DNA of 64,000 bases from IMCC45349 sp047219225 (GCF_047219225.1 NZ_CP178208.1:3353764-3417763); one strand, 5' to 3'. Counted from the stretch's first letter, positions 1-9,171 are shown. Notes: generated by a model from the sequence alone, not told the origin. Made by a program: numbers and translations.

Positions 1-840
1 AAAGTTACCTTCTACAGTATTAGTAACGTAAATATCTAGCCAACCATCATTATTATAATCATCTATAGTAGTAGACATAGCATTTGCTATTACATCTGTT
101 CCCGAAGCTGCACTAACATCTGTAAAAGTACCATTTCCATTATTGCGATATAAAATGTTTGGATTAGCTATTCTATCATTAGATATATAGATATCTTGAT
201 AACCATCGTTATCATAATCAAAAAATGATGCGCAAAATGAAAGGTGACCTACAGTACTTATTCCAGAAGTAGCAGTAACATTAGTAAAAGTACCATCACC
301 ATTGTTATGGTAAAGCTCATTAGGAATGACATACATATCATCTTTATTACAAAGGAATAAATCTAAATGCCCATCATTGTCATAATCACCAAAAGCAGCA
401 CCATAAGTATATTTCACTCCAAAATTTGGAAGTCCTGCTGCAAAAGTTACATCTGTAAAAATAAAATTACCATCATTTTGATATAGTTTATTTACACCAT
501 CAACTTTAGTAACAAATAAATCATTATCACCATCATTATCATAATCTACCCAAAGCACCTGCTTACTATGTCCTGTTATTGAAATATTGAAAGTGTCCTC
601 AACAAAAGTTCCAGAATTATTTTTAAAAAACTTTACTCCAAAATTACCCTTACTTGCAAATGTTAAGTCATCCCAACCATCATTATCATAATCAAAAAAA
701 CTAACACCTCCTAGAATAGAGCTTGCACTTCCTGTAACACTAATACCTAAAGAAGCTGCATCATCATTAAAAAATAATTGCGCATAACAATGGCTAGTTG
801 AAAAAACAAAAACAGCCATTATTACACGCAAAAATTTCAT
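1..840 (-). CDS. FG-GAP/VCBS repeat surface protein, 3' part cut by window edge
   Basis: Reading the minus strand from an ATG at 840 gives 280 codons that stay open to the window edge, so the C-terminal part is missing. It starts with a signal peptide ending near CYAQ and continues with repeated calcium-loop motifs of the form DYDNDGWDD and DYDNDGHLD, typical of FG-GAP/VCBS repeats of an extracellular beta-propeller. Its sequence runs parallel to the two 571-aa proteins at 33.8-37.3 kb (shared motifs such as WVDYDNDGD and LYRNNGNGTFTDVS), so a UnbV/ASPIC domain and a type IX sorting tail are expected outside the window. It starts only 8 bases after the glyA stop on the same strand, so it may be cotranscribed. 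Ligand and role are unknown. Confidence 0.85.
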   Translation of the reverse strand, partial: MKFLRVIMAVFVFSTSHCYAQLFFNDDAASLGISVTGSASSILGGVSFFDYDNDGWDDLTFASKGNFGVKFFKNNSGTFVEDTFNISITGHSKQVLWVDYDNDGDNDLFVTKVDGVNKLYQNDGNFIFTDVTFAAGLPNFGVKYTYGAAFGDYDNDGHLDLFLCNKDDMYVIPNELYHNNGDGTFTNVTATSGISTVGHLSFCASFFDYDNDGYQDIYISNDRIANPNILYRNNGNGTFTDVSAASGTDVIANAMSTTIDDYNNDGWLDIYVTNTVEGNF

Positions 841-848
841 AATTAATA

Positions 849-2120
849 TTATTTAAATAACGGTTTATCCTCCATCATTGCATTTACTTTATCTGCAACA
901 GATTCAAGTACAGCTTCATCCTCATAATTAGTAATAACCTCATCAATCAAAGCCACAATACCATCCATATCTTGTTCTTTTAAACCTCTAGTAGTAACAG
1001 CAGCTGTACCAACTCTAATTCCAGAAGTTACAAACGGACTTTTATCATCAAAAGGTACCATATTTTTATTTACAGTAATATCAGCCTTCACTAAAGCTTG
1101 TTCAGCATCCTTTCCTGTAATGTCTTTATTTCTTAAATCAATAAGCATCATATGGTTATCTGTACCTCCAGAAATAATATCGTAACCTCTTGCTACAAAT
1201 GATTTGGCCATAGCAGCAGCATTCTTTTTTACTTGTAGCATATAGTGCATAAAATCGTCAGATAATGCTTCTCCAAAAGCTACTGCTTTAGCTGCAATAA
1301 TATGCTCTAGAGGACCTCCTTGATTTCCAGGGAATACTGCCGAATCAAATAATGAAGACATCATTTTTGGCTTACCAGACTTGAAAGTTAATCCAAATGG
1401 GTTTTCAAAATCCTGTCCCATCATAATCATCCCTCCTCGTGGTCCACGTAAAGTTTTATGTGTTGTAGTTGTAACTACATGACAATGTGGTAATGGGTCA
1501 TTTAAAATACCCTTAGCAATTAATCCTGCTGGATGTGAAACATCTGCTAGTAATATAGCTCCAACACTATCTGCTATCTCTCTAAATCTTTTAAAATCTA
1601 TATCTCTAGAATAAGCTGAAGCTCCAGCAATAATTAATTGAGGTTTCTCCTTTGTTGCTATTTCTTGAATCTTATCATAATTTAAAACTCCTGTTTCTTG
1701 TTCTACTCCATAAAAAACCGGGTTATATAATTTACCAGAAAAATTTACTGGTGAACCATGAGTTAAATGTCCTCCATGTGACAAATCAAAACCTAAGATC
1801 TTATCTCCTGGTTTTAAGCATGCATGATAAACAGCAGTATTTGCTTGACTACCAGAATGTGGCTGTACATTTACATAAGCAGCTCCAAAAAGCGATTTTG
1901 CTCTATCAATAGCTATTTGCTCAACCTCATCAACTACTTCACATCCTCCATAATACCTTTTTCCTGGGTACCCTTCGGCATATTTATTAGTTAAAACAGA
2001 ACCTGCTGCTTCCATTACTTGATCACTTACAAAGTTCTCTGATGCAATTAGTTCTAATCCTTCTGTTTGTCTTTCTCTTTCAGCTTGAATTAATTCAAAT
2101 ATCTGTTCGTCGCGTTGCAT
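849..2120 (-). CDS. glyA: Serine hydroxymethyltransferase
   Basis: Interconverts serine and tetrahydrofolate with glycine and methylene-tetrahydrofolate, the main cytoplasmic source of one-carbon units. The 423-aa length is normal for the bacterial enzyme. The PLP lysine is visible in TTTTHKTLRGPRGG at about residue 222, and LIASENF, YAEGYPGKRYYGG and DVSHPAGL are also diagnostic. The start is the ATG at 2120, behind a TATTTTTG promoter box. A signal-peptide gene follows 8 bases after the stop, an unusual partner for a housekeeping enzyme. Confidence 0.97.
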   Translation of the reverse strand: MQRDEQIFELIQAERERQTEGLELIASENFVSDQVMEAAGSVLTNKYAEGYPGKRYYGGCEVVDEVEQIAIDRAKSLFGAAYVNVQPHSGSQANTAVYHACLKPGDKILGFDLSHGGHLTHGSPVNFSGKLYNPVFYGVEQETGVLNYDKIQEIATKEKPQLIIAGASAYSRDIDFKRFREIADSVGAILLADVSHPAGLIAKGILNDPLPHCHVVTTTTHKTLRGPRGGMIMMGQDFENPFGLTFKSGKPKMMSSLFDSAVFPGNQGGPLEHIIAAKAVAFGEALSDDFMHYMLQVKKNAAAMAKSFVARGYDIISGGTDNHMMLIDLRNKDITGKDAEQALVKADITVNKNMVPFDDKSPFVTSGIRVGTAAVTTRGLKEQDMDGIVALIDEVITNYEDEAVLESVADKVNAMMEDKPLFK

Positions 2121-2147
2121 AAATTTTTGTTATAGTTAAATTACCGT

Positions 2148-2155
2148 CAAAAATA
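2148..2155 (-). promoter_or_regulatory. Candidate -7 promoter box for glyA
   Basis: The minus strand reads TATTTTTG, an exact match to the Bacteroidota -7 consensus TAnnTTTG, 27 bases before the glyA start. No convincing -33 element was seen. Confidence 0.45.
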
Positions 2156-2187
2156 ATAAATACATTAGTTTAATAAAGTAAAAAACA

Positions 2188-2195
2188 TATATTTG
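2188..2195 (+). promoter_or_regulatory. Candidate -7 promoter box for fahA
   Basis: TATATTTG matches TAnnTTTG exactly and lies 37 bases before the fahA ATG. It is divergent from the glyA box only about 30 bases away, so both promoters share one short intergenic region. Confidence 0.45.
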
Positions 2196-2232
2196 AAATA
2201 TAATTTATTAAAAACTAATCAACATATATAAC

Positions 2233-3513
2233 ATGCCTTTATTCGCAAATAATCCAGATAGAACATCTTGGTTACACGTTGACAAGAATTCAGATTTCCC
2301 TATTCAAAACATACCATTTGGTGTTTTCTTAACTAGAGATGATATTATTACTATTGGTACAAGAATTGGAGATACTGCAATTGACTTAGGAGCTTTACAT
2401 CAATTAGGTTATTTTGAAGGTATTCCTTTAACAGATGATATTTTTCTTCAAGATACTCTAAATGACTTTATTGCTGATGGTAGAAAAACTTGGAGATCAG
2501 TAAGAAATCGAATTGCTGAAATTTTTGATGACAGTAACGATTCATTAAAACACAATGTAAAACATAAAGAAATTGTATTATTTCGTCTGGATGAAATAGA
2601 AATGCAATTACCTGTACAAATTGGAGATTACACCGATTTTTATGCAAGTAAAGAGCACGCTACTAATGTAGGAACTATGTTTAGAGGAGCAGATAATGCG
2701 TTAATGCCAAACTGGTTACACTTACCTGTTGGATATCATGGAAGAAGTTCGTCTATTATTCCTTCAGGGATTCCAATTCACAGACCTAATGGCCAAACAT
2801 TACCTGCTGGTGCTGATGCACCTGTATTTGGTCCATCTAAGCTAGTAGATTTTGAATTAGAAATGGCTTTTATTACTACAGATGCTAACGATTTAGGAGA
2901 ACCTATTCCTGTTGAAGAAGCAGAGGAATATATTTTTGGCTTAGTACTGTTTAATGATTGGAGTGCTAGAGATATTCAAAAATGGGAATATGTGCCATTA
3001 GGACCTTTCCTTGGTAAAAATTTTGCATCGTCAATTTCACCTTGGATAGTTACTCTTGATGCTTTAGAACCTTTTAGAGTTGATACTCCAAAACAATCTC
3101 CTAAACCATTAGATTACTTACAGTTTAAAGGGAAAAAGAGTTTTGATATAAATCTAGAAGCTGCAATTAAACCTCAAGGTGCAAAAGAAACTATAGTTTC
3201 TCGCTCTAACTTTAAATATATGTATTGGAATATGGCGCAACAATTAGCACATCATACAGTCAATGGTTGTCCAGTAAATTCAGGTGATATGATGGGAAGT
3301 GGAACTATTTCTGGTCCAACTGAAGATAGTTTTGGCTCGATGTTAGAATTAACTTGGAGAGGTGAAAAGCCAATTAAAATGAAAGATGGTACAGAACGTA
3401 AATTCATTAACGACCATGATACAGTTATCATGAGAGGTTATTGTGAAAATGATGATGTTCGTATTGGGTTTGGACAAGTAAAAACTGAATTATTACCAGT
3501 TTATAAAAAATAA
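2233..3513 (+). CDS. fahA: Fumarylacetoacetase (tyrosine catabolism)
   Basis: Last enzyme of the homogentisate route: hydrolyses fumarylacetoacetate to fumarate and acetoacetate in the cytoplasm. The 426-aa length is usual for the family. An SH3-like N-terminal domain (about 1-120) is followed by the catalytic FAH domain. Likely metal ligands are seen in GDYTDFYASKEHA, DFELEMAF and LFNDWSARDIQKWEY, and the family signature GPFLGKNFA is present. The other tyrosine-degradation genes (hmgA, hppD) are not in this window. The gene stands alone between a divergent promoter region and a strong hairpin terminator. Confidence 0.95.
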   Translation: MPLFANNPDRTSWLHVDKNSDFPIQNIPFGVFLTRDDIITIGTRIGDTAIDLGALHQLGYFEGIPLTDDIFLQDTLNDFIADGRKTWRSVRNRIAEIFDDSNDSLKHNVKHKEIVLFRLDEIEMQLPVQIGDYTDFYASKEHATNVGTMFRGADNALMPNWLHLPVGYHGRSSSIIPSGIPIHRPNGQTLPAGADAPVFGPSKLVDFELEMAFITTDANDLGEPIPVEEAEEYIFGLVLFNDWSARDIQKWEYVPLGPFLGKNFASSISPWIVTLDALEPFRVDTPKQSPKPLDYLQFKGKKSFDINLEAAIKPQGAKETIVSRSNFKYMYWNMAQQLAHHTVNGCPVNSGDMMGSGTISGPTEDSFGSMLELTWRGEKPIKMKDGTERKFINDHDTVIMRGYCENDDVRIGFGQVKTELLPVYKK

Positions 3514-3534
3514 AAAATTCATTTATATATAAAT

Positions 3535-3562
3535 AAAAAAGCGACCTGTAGGTCGCTTTTTT
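3535..3562. terminator. Bidirectional intrinsic terminator between fahA and the pseudouridine synthase gene
   Basis: The stem GCGACC / GGTCGC (3541-3546, 3551-3556) has loop TGTA, with an A-run on its left and a T-run on its right. It sits between two convergent stops and can serve both genes. Confidence 0.85.
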
Positions 3563-3565
3563 ATT

Positions 3566-5251
3566 TTAAAATGGTGCATCGCACACAATATTCATTCTTT
3601 CCTTTTTTACTGGGTGTTCAAAATCTAGCATTTCAGCATGCAAATGCAAACGTTTTTCTTTAGTTCCATATAAATCATCTCCAACAATTGGCATATGCAA
3701 GCCTTTACTATGAGCAGCGTGCACACGTAATTGATGTGTTCGACCAGAAATTGGGTAAAAATACACTCGTGTTTTTCCTCCTTCTTTAGAAATAACTTGA
3801 AACCTAGTTTTTGCTGGTTTACCATGGTCATAACATACCAATTGACGTGGTCTATTATTAAAATCAACACGTAATGGTAATTCTATATAACCAGAATCCA
3901 CATCTGCCTCACCATCAAGAAGAGCAACATAACGTTTTTTAATTGTACGTTCTATAAACTGCTTCTGAAGGTTTTTATGTGTCTTTTCGTTTTTTGCAAC
4001 CAGTAAAATACCTGAAGTAGACATATCTAAACGATGAACTAATAATGGTCCCTTAGCATCAGGCAAATAAGCTTTCATTTTTGTATAAACAGAATCTGTA
4101 ATTGTTCTACCAGGAACAGATAAAAATTCGTGAGGTTTATTTACTAATAACAAATAATCATCCTCGTATAAAATTTCTAAATCACCTTCATAAGCGACAA
4201 ACTGTTCCATTGGATTAGTTTCTATTTCCAAACCTTTCATCATATGCCCTAAAATAGGCTCACACTTACCTCTACAAGAAGGGTAAAATTGCTTATGCTT
4301 ACGAACTTCAGATTTTGGTGAAACTCCCCACCAAAATTCAGCCATAGCAATAGGTTTTAATTCATTTTCATAAGCATACTGAAATAATTTAGGCGCAGCA
4401 CATTCACCAGAACCTGCTGGTGGATGCGGTAAATTTGTTTCGTCAAAAATATCGAGTAAATCCTTTACTTCACCATTACTATTCAAAAAACGATATTGTT
4501 CATGCAAACGCTTTTGTAAACTTGATGATAATGCCCTACGTTCTTGTTTTAAAGCCTCAATAGGATTTAAAATTTGTTTTAAATCTTCTTCGGCCTTTTT
4601 TATTTTAGTAGACCATTCCTGCTTTAAATCCCTAAGCCTAAAATGAAAATAGATACTCTGATTCTTAAGCTCTTCCAGCAATTCATTGTATTCGCTCTTT
4701 GGCAACTCTTCTTTAGCAGTTTCTCGCTGTTGTTTTCGTTTAGTTTTTTCTAATTTAGATTTAGCTTTAAAAACACTTAATGTCTTTTGATAATCCAACT
4801 CTAATTGAATAATGTTTTCTTTTGCTAAATCAATTTTTGAGTTGGCTTCCAAAGCATCAATTTTTGCATTCAGCTCATTCAAATATGCTTCGCCTTTTTT
4901 ATAAAATCCTTCTTTATTTAAGGTGTTATATATTGGTGGCACAAAACCGCTTATAAAGTTGCTTTCTGCTAATTTTCCTGAAAATGCGGCTAAGTAACCT
5001 AATTGGTCTTTTAAATTCTTTACTATCATCACTCCAAACATCTTCCCTATCTGCAATCCTTTTTGTTGAGGATCTAAACCAAAATTATGCTCAAAATCTG
5101 TTTGTGATTCCAAATAGTTATGCACTTCTTTTGCTGCTATTATAGACAGCTTATGAGGTTCATAGTAGAAAGGAAATGTAAACTTCTCTGGTAAATTTAT
5201 TTTAGAATCTAATTCTAAGGGGTGAAAAAGTGAATCATCAGTTCGAAACAT
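3566..5251 (-). CDS. RluA-family RNA pseudouridine synthase with long N-terminal extension
   Basis: The C-terminal third (about 350-561) is a pseudouridine synthase of the RluA type: LLVNKPHEFLSVPG, then the catalytic motif HRLDMSTSGILLVAK with its Asp, and the RTHQLRVHAAH motif. It isomerises uridines in rRNA or tRNA, but which site cannot be read from sequence. It is about twice the length of ordinary RluA proteins. Residues 1-120 form an unrecognised domain and 120-250 are strongly charged and probably coiled coil. Residues about 275-330 carry GSGECAAPK, EFWWG and CRGKCEP with three conserved-looking cysteines. Long RluA-like proteins of this layout occur in other Bacteroidota and in Vibrio. 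The start is the ATG at 5251. Confidence 0.88.
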   Translation of the reverse strand: MFRTDDSLFHPLELDSKINLPEKFTFPFYYEPHKLSIIAAKEVHNYLESQTDFEHNFGLDPQQKGLQIGKMFGVMIVKNLKDQLGYLAAFSGKLAESNFISGFVPPIYNTLNKEGFYKKGEAYLNELNAKIDALEANSKIDLAKENIIQLELDYQKTLSVFKAKSKLEKTKRKQQRETAKEELPKSEYNELLEELKNQSIYFHFRLRDLKQEWSTKIKKAEEDLKQILNPIEALKQERRALSSSLQKRLHEQYRFLNSNGEVKDLLDIFDETNLPHPPAGSGECAAPKLFQYAYENELKPIAMAEFWWGVSPKSEVRKHKQFYPSCRGKCEPILGHMMKGLEIETNPMEQFVAYEGDLEILYEDDYLLLVNKPHEFLSVPGRTITDSVYTKMKAYLPDAKGPLLVHRLDMSTSGILLVAKNEKTHKNLQKQFIERTIKKRYVALLDGEADVDSGYIELPLRVDFNNRPRQLVCYDHGKPAKTRFQVISKEGGKTRVYFYPISGRTHQLRVHAAHSKGLHMPIVGDDLYGTKEKRLHLHAEMLDFEHPVKKERMNIVCDAPF

Positions 5252-5303
5252 GTATTTTATCTCTAAGAGTGCAAAGAAACAAAAAACTTCTGTTTAACAA
5301 TGC

Positions 5304-5687
5304 TTATGTGTAGTCTTCTAATTGAATAGTATTAATTGCTCCATGACTAGCATGTGCTACCACATTACCATTCTGTATCACTAATAATTGAGGCGATTCA
5401 TGCATTACCTGAAACTTATAACCAACTTCATTAGAAACGTCTCTATAACTTAATAAATCTAGATAGTATAGGTCTAAATCTTTTTCTGTTAAACTATAAG
5501 CCTCTATAAATTGATTAATTACCATTTTACTAATACCACATCTTGTAGAATGCTTAAAAATTACTTGTGTCTTTTTTTTAGATTTTTCTTCAATATAATT
5601 TAGTTGTGCAACAGTATTTAGAGGAATCCAAGGTAATGTCTTTTCTTCCTTTTGTTCAGTCTTAAAAATCTTATTCAATATTCCCAT
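5304..5687 (-). CDS. ytxJ: Bacillithiol-system redox protein YtxJ-like (thioredoxin fold)
   Basis: This 127-aa protein matches the YtxJ/DUF2847 family, single-cysteine thioredoxin-fold proteins proposed to remove bacillithiol from mixed disulfides. The key motif is FKHSTRCGISKMV at about 44-56, with a cis-Pro region in HESPQLLVIQNG. It is a cytoplasmic monothiol type with no CxxC. Its presence suggests, but does not prove, that the organism makes bacillithiol; no bsh genes are in the window. It lies 52 bases upstream of the RluA-type gene on the same strand. Confidence 0.82.
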   Translation of the reverse strand: MGILNKIFKTEQKEEKTLPWIPLNTVAQLNYIEEKSKKKTQVIFKHSTRCGISKMVINQFIEAYSLTEKDLDLYYLDLLSYRDVSNEVGYKFQVMHESPQLLVIQNGNVVAHASHGAINTIQLEDYT

Positions 5688-5752
5688 AACAGCCTTCTAA
5701 ATTTGTTTAAAGTAAGTCGCTTTCAATATAAAAGCTTACAATTAAAAATAAA

Positions 5753-5780
5753 AAAGGTGAAAATAATCATTTTCACCTTT
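5753..5780 (-). terminator. Intrinsic terminator after the collar-domain gene
   Basis: The inverted repeat AAAGGTGAAAAT / ATTTTCACCTTT has a 4-base loop and lies 20 bases after the stop of the gene ending at 5800. The A-run on the plus strand gives a U-tract on the minus-strand transcript. Confidence 0.75.
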
Positions 5781-5799
5781 ATACATTAAATAGTAATTC

Positions 5800-6372
5800 T
5801 TAATTTCTAGAAGGGTAAATCCCTTCAATACAAATAATATATCGTATAGCTATTGATGGTTGAGCAATACTAAATGATTGATTTCCTCCATTATTGTTAA
5901 CAATCTCATTATTTGTTGATGAACTGTATGAAAGTTTGGAAGTGTTTGTTTCAATTGGTAAAATACTTTTTGAAGAAAGGTTACTACCTCCATCTCCAGT
6001 TTTAAGGTTGATCGAATGATTATGGGCTGGCAAGTTCGCAACAGTTAAGGTGCTTGTTTCTGCTCCATATCTTTCTCCTTGTCTCCTATTAGTTAAACCT
6101 GGACCATGACCAACACCAACAGCCACTCTACCTCTTAAATCTGGTAAAGCAAAAGTTGTTCTGCCATCGCCACCATAAATTGTACCTATTATTGAAAAAA
6201 GTGCAGTATTATTAGATATAGGTAATAATTGGCCATCACAAAATGCCCAACCTCTTGGTGCAAAATTACCTGCAAACATTTTTACTTCTCCAATGAATGC
6301 TTCTTGAGAAAAACTTGAGATTGAACTAAAAAGAAAAACAATCAATACTAATTTTTGTAGTCTAGAATTCAT
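5800..6372 (-). CDS. Secreted phage-tail-collar-domain protein (microcystin-dependent-protein-like)
   Basis: A signal peptide (about 1-22, ending SSFSQ) is followed by a collar domain with the hallmark sequences IGEVKMFAGNFAPRGWAFCDGQ and YGGDGRTTFALPDLRGR, then a Ser/Asn-rich linker and a short C-terminal strand. In phages this fold attaches tail-fibre parts; chromosomal bacterial copies are common and their role is mostly unknown. Here it stands alone with a signal peptide and no other tail genes, which argues against a prophage and for a cell-surface or extracellular protein. No type IX sorting tail is visible. A large hairpin lies immediately before its start codon. Confidence 0.85.
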   Translation of the reverse strand: MNSRLQKLVLIVFLFSSISSFSQEAFIGEVKMFAGNFAPRGWAFCDGQLLPISNNTALFSIIGTIYGGDGRTTFALPDLRGRVAVGVGHGPGLTNRRQGERYGAETSTLTVANLPAHNHSINLKTGDGGSNLSSKSILPIETNTSKLSYSSSTNNEIVNNNGGNQSFSIAQPSIAIRYIICIEGIYPSRN

Positions 6373-6380
6373 AAATAAAA

Positions 6381-6422
6381 AAATTAATGGTTAATAATAT
6401 ATCTAAAGTTAACCATTAATTT
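6381..6422 (-). promoter_or_regulatory. 14-bp inverted repeat / attenuator-like hairpin just before the collar-domain gene
   Basis: AAATTAATGGTTAA (6381-6394) and TTAACCATTAATTT (6409-6422) are perfectly complementary with a 14-base loop. On the minus strand the hairpin is followed by a T-run and, 9 bases on, by the ATG at 6372. The loop reads TAACTTTA on the minus strand, one base off the -7 promoter box. It could be an operator around a promoter or a leader terminator. Confidence 0.5.
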
Positions 6423-6558
6423 TCTTATAGCATTGATTACACTACTAATAATCCGACAAAAAGTCACTAAAAAACAAGTTGTTAACGACATTCTGTCTCG
6501 TAAAATGTATTGGTAAGGTTCTTGACCAAGACTAAACAGAAAAGAAAAATAAAACAAT

Positions 6559-9171
6559 ATGAACTTAAATAATTTTACAATAAAATCTCAAGAAGCCATA
6601 CAACAAGCACAACAGCTTGCCCAAGGCTTTGGTCATCAACAAATAGAAAATGAACATATTTTTAAAGCTATTTTTGATGTAGACGAAAATGTATTACCAT
6701 TTCTTTTAAAGAAATTAAATGTAAATGTAGGCTTACTACAACAAGTTTTAAATAAAGAGATAGAAAGCTTCTCTAAAGTATCAGGAGCAGATATTATGTT
6801 ATCTCGTGAAGCGGGAAAAACTATAAACGAAGCATCAATCATAGCAAAAAAAATGAAAGATGACTTTGTTTCAATTGAACATCTCATACTAGGTATTTTC
6901 AAATCTAAAAGTAAAATTTCTCAAATACTAAAAGATCAAGGTGTAACCGAAAAAGGTTTAAAAGCTGCTATTGAAGATTTACGTAAAGGAGACAGAGTAA
7001 CATCTCAAAGTCAAGAAGATACTTATAATTCTTTAAATAAATATGCTAAAAATCTCAACCAATTAGCAAAAGATGGCAAATTGGATCCTGTAATTGGACG
7101 TGATGAAGAAATAAGACGTATTCTTCAAATCTTATCACGTAGAACCAAAAACAATCCCATTTTAGTTGGTGAACCAGGAACTGGTAAGACAGCAATTGCA
7201 GAAGGTTTAGCACATAGAATCATTGATGGAGATATTCCTGAAAACCTAAGAGATAAGCAAATTTTTGCACTAGATATGGGAGCATTAATTGCAGGCGCTA
7301 AATATAAAGGTGAATTTGAAGAACGATTAAAAGCAGTCATCAAAGAAGTAACAACTAGTGAAGGTGATATTGTTCTTTTTATTGATGAAATCCACACCTT
7401 AGTTGGTGCTGGAGGTGGACAAGGAGCTATGGATGCTGCAAATATTTTAAAACCAGCTTTAGCACGTGGAGAACTAAGAGCTATTGGAGCAACAACGTTG
7501 GACGAATATCAAAAATACTTTGAAAAGGATAAAGCATTAGAAAGACGTTTTCAAAAAGTAATGGTTAACGAACCAGATACCGAAAGTGCTATTTCAATTC
7601 TTCGTGGTATCAAAGAAAAATATGAAACACATCACAAGGTTCGCATTAAAGATGAAGCTATTATTGGTGCTGTTGAATTATCTAACAGATATATAACCAA
7701 TCGTTTTCTTCCAGATAAAGCTATCGATTTAATGGACGAGGCTGCTTCTAAGTTACGTATGGAAATCAACTCTAAACCTGAAGAGCTTGATGTGTTGGAT
7801 AGAAAAGTAATGCAGTTAGAAATTGAGATTGAAGCTATTAAAAGAGAGAAAGATGAAGCTAAGTTAAAATCATTGCGCTCCGATTTAGCAAATCTAAAAG
7901 AAGAACGTAATGCTTTAAATGCAAAATGGAAGAGTGAAAAAGAAGTTGTAGAGAATATTCAAAATACAAAACAAGATATTGAGAACTTTAAGTTAGAAGC
8001 AGAGCGTGCTGAACGTGATGGTGATTATGGTAAAGTAGCAGAAATCCGTTACGGAAAAATCAAAGATGCTGAAGAGGCACTTGAAGCACATCAGGCAAAA
8101 CTTTCCGAGCAACAGTCTAACAATAATTCTTTAATTAAAGAAGAAGTTACCTATGATGATATTGCTGAAGTGGTAGCTAAATGGACAGGAATTCCTGTGA
8201 CTAAAATGATTCAATCTGAACGTGAAAAATTATTAAAACTTGAATACGAATTACACAAACGTGTTGTTGGACAAGAAGAAGCAATTGTAGCTGTAAGTGA
8301 TGCTGTAAGGCGTAGTAGAGCTGGTTTACAAAATCCTCAAAAACCTATTGGAACATTCTTATTTCTTGGAACTACTGGAGTTGGTAAAACTGAATTAGCA
8401 AAAGCTTTAGCCGAATACTTGTTTGATGATGAAAATGCTATGACACGCATTGACATGAGCGAATATCAAGAACGTCATGCAGTTAGCAGATTAGTTGGAG
8501 CTCCTCCAGGATATGTTGGCTATGATGAAGGAGGACAATTGACTGAAGCAGTTAGAAGAAAACCCTATTCAGTAGTGCTATTAGATGAAATTGAAAAAGC
8601 ACATCCAGATACTTTTAATATTTTATTACAAGTATTAGATGAAGGTAGATTAACAGATAACAAAGGTCGTATTGCAGATTTTAAAAACACAATCATTATT
8701 ATGACCTCAAATATGGGAAGTCATATTATTCAAGAAAAATTTGAAGCTGTTAAAGATATAGATACTGCAATGGAAGCTGCAAAAATTGAAGTTTTAGGAT
8801 TACTAAAACAAACGGTTAGACCAGAATTCTTAAACAGAATTGACGATACAATTATGTTTACACCATTAAGTAAAAATAATATTAAAGATATTGTAGGCTT
8901 ACAACTAAAAAGTGTTACAAAAATGATAGCACAACAAGGTATTACTTTTGATGCCACAGAAGAAGCCGTAAAATATTTAGCTGATAAAGGTTTTAATCCT
9001 GAATATGGAGCAAGACCAGTTAAGCGAGTTATTCAAAAAGAAGTTTTAAATGCCTTAAGTAAAGAAATATTAGCTGGAAAAGTAACAACAGACAGTATTA
9101 TTTTACTAGATGCATTTGATGATAAATTAGTCTTTAGAAATCAAGGTGATTTAGTTGCCGAAGAGTTCTAA
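6559..9171 (+). CDS. clpB: ATP-dependent protein disaggregase ClpB
   Basis: A cytoplasmic AAA+ ring ATPase that works with DnaK to pull apart aggregated proteins after heat stress. At 870 aa it is full length: Clp N-domain (1-145), first AAA module with Walker A GEPGTGKT at 204-211 and Walker B LFIDEIH, a long coiled-coil middle domain (about 400-520) that separates ClpB from ClpA/ClpC, and a second AAA module with GTTGVGKT and LLDEIEKAHPD. No IGF/L ClpP-docking loop was recognised. The gene stands alone between a 186-base upstream region with no clear TAnnTTTG box and a strong terminator. Heat-shock control is expected but no CIRCE-like element was seen. Confidence 0.97.
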   Translation: MNLNNFTIKSQEAIQQAQQLAQGFGHQQIENEHIFKAIFDVDENVLPFLLKKLNVNVGLLQQVLNKEIESFSKVSGADIMLSREAGKTINEASIIAKKMKDDFVSIEHLILGIFKSKSKISQILKDQGVTEKGLKAAIEDLRKGDRVTSQSQEDTYNSLNKYAKNLNQLAKDGKLDPVIGRDEEIRRILQILSRRTKNNPILVGEPGTGKTAIAEGLAHRIIDGDIPENLRDKQIFALDMGALIAGAKYKGEFEERLKAVIKEVTTSEGDIVLFIDEIHTLVGAGGGQGAMDAANILKPALARGELRAIGATTLDEYQKYFEKDKALERRFQKVMVNEPDTESAISILRGIKEKYETHHKVRIKDEAIIGAVELSNRYITNRFLPDKAIDLMDEAASKLRMEINSKPEELDVLDRKVMQLEIEIEAIKREKDEAKLKSLRSDLANLKEERNALNAKWKSEKEVVENIQNTKQDIENFKLEAERAERDGDYGKVAEIRYGKIKDAEEALEAHQAKLSEQQSNNNSLIKEEVTYDDIAEVVAKWTGIPVTKMIQSEREKLLKLEYELHKRVVGQEEAIVAVSDAVRRSRAGLQNPQKPIGTFLFLGTTGVGKTELAKALAEYLFDDENAMTRIDMSEYQERHAVSRLVGAPPGYVGYDEGGQLTEAVRRKPYSVVLLDEIEKAHPDTFNILLQVLDEGRLTDNKGRIADFKNTIIIMTSNMGSHIIQEKFEAVKDIDTAMEAAKIEVLGLLKQTVRPEFLNRIDDTIMFTPLSKNNIKDIVGLQLKSVTKMIAQQGITFDATEEAVKYLADKGFNPEYGARPVKRVIQKEVLNALSKEILAGKVTTDSIILLDAFDDKLVFRNQGDLVAEEF

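Noticed and set aside
1..840. Regular short DNA repeats (ccatcattat-type) here and at 34-37 kb, at first sight like a CRISPR or tandem repeat
   Set aside because: They encode the repeated DxDNDG calcium loops of FG-GAP domains with irregular spacing.
5800..6372. Prophage remnant around the collar-domain gene
   Set aside because: Neighbours are ordinary core genes (ytxJ, clpB) and no integrase, portal, terminase or att repeat was seen.
6636..8957. Open frames of 75-90 codons on the strand opposite clpB
   Set aside because: They are shadows of the clpB coding frame with low-complexity translations and no start context.
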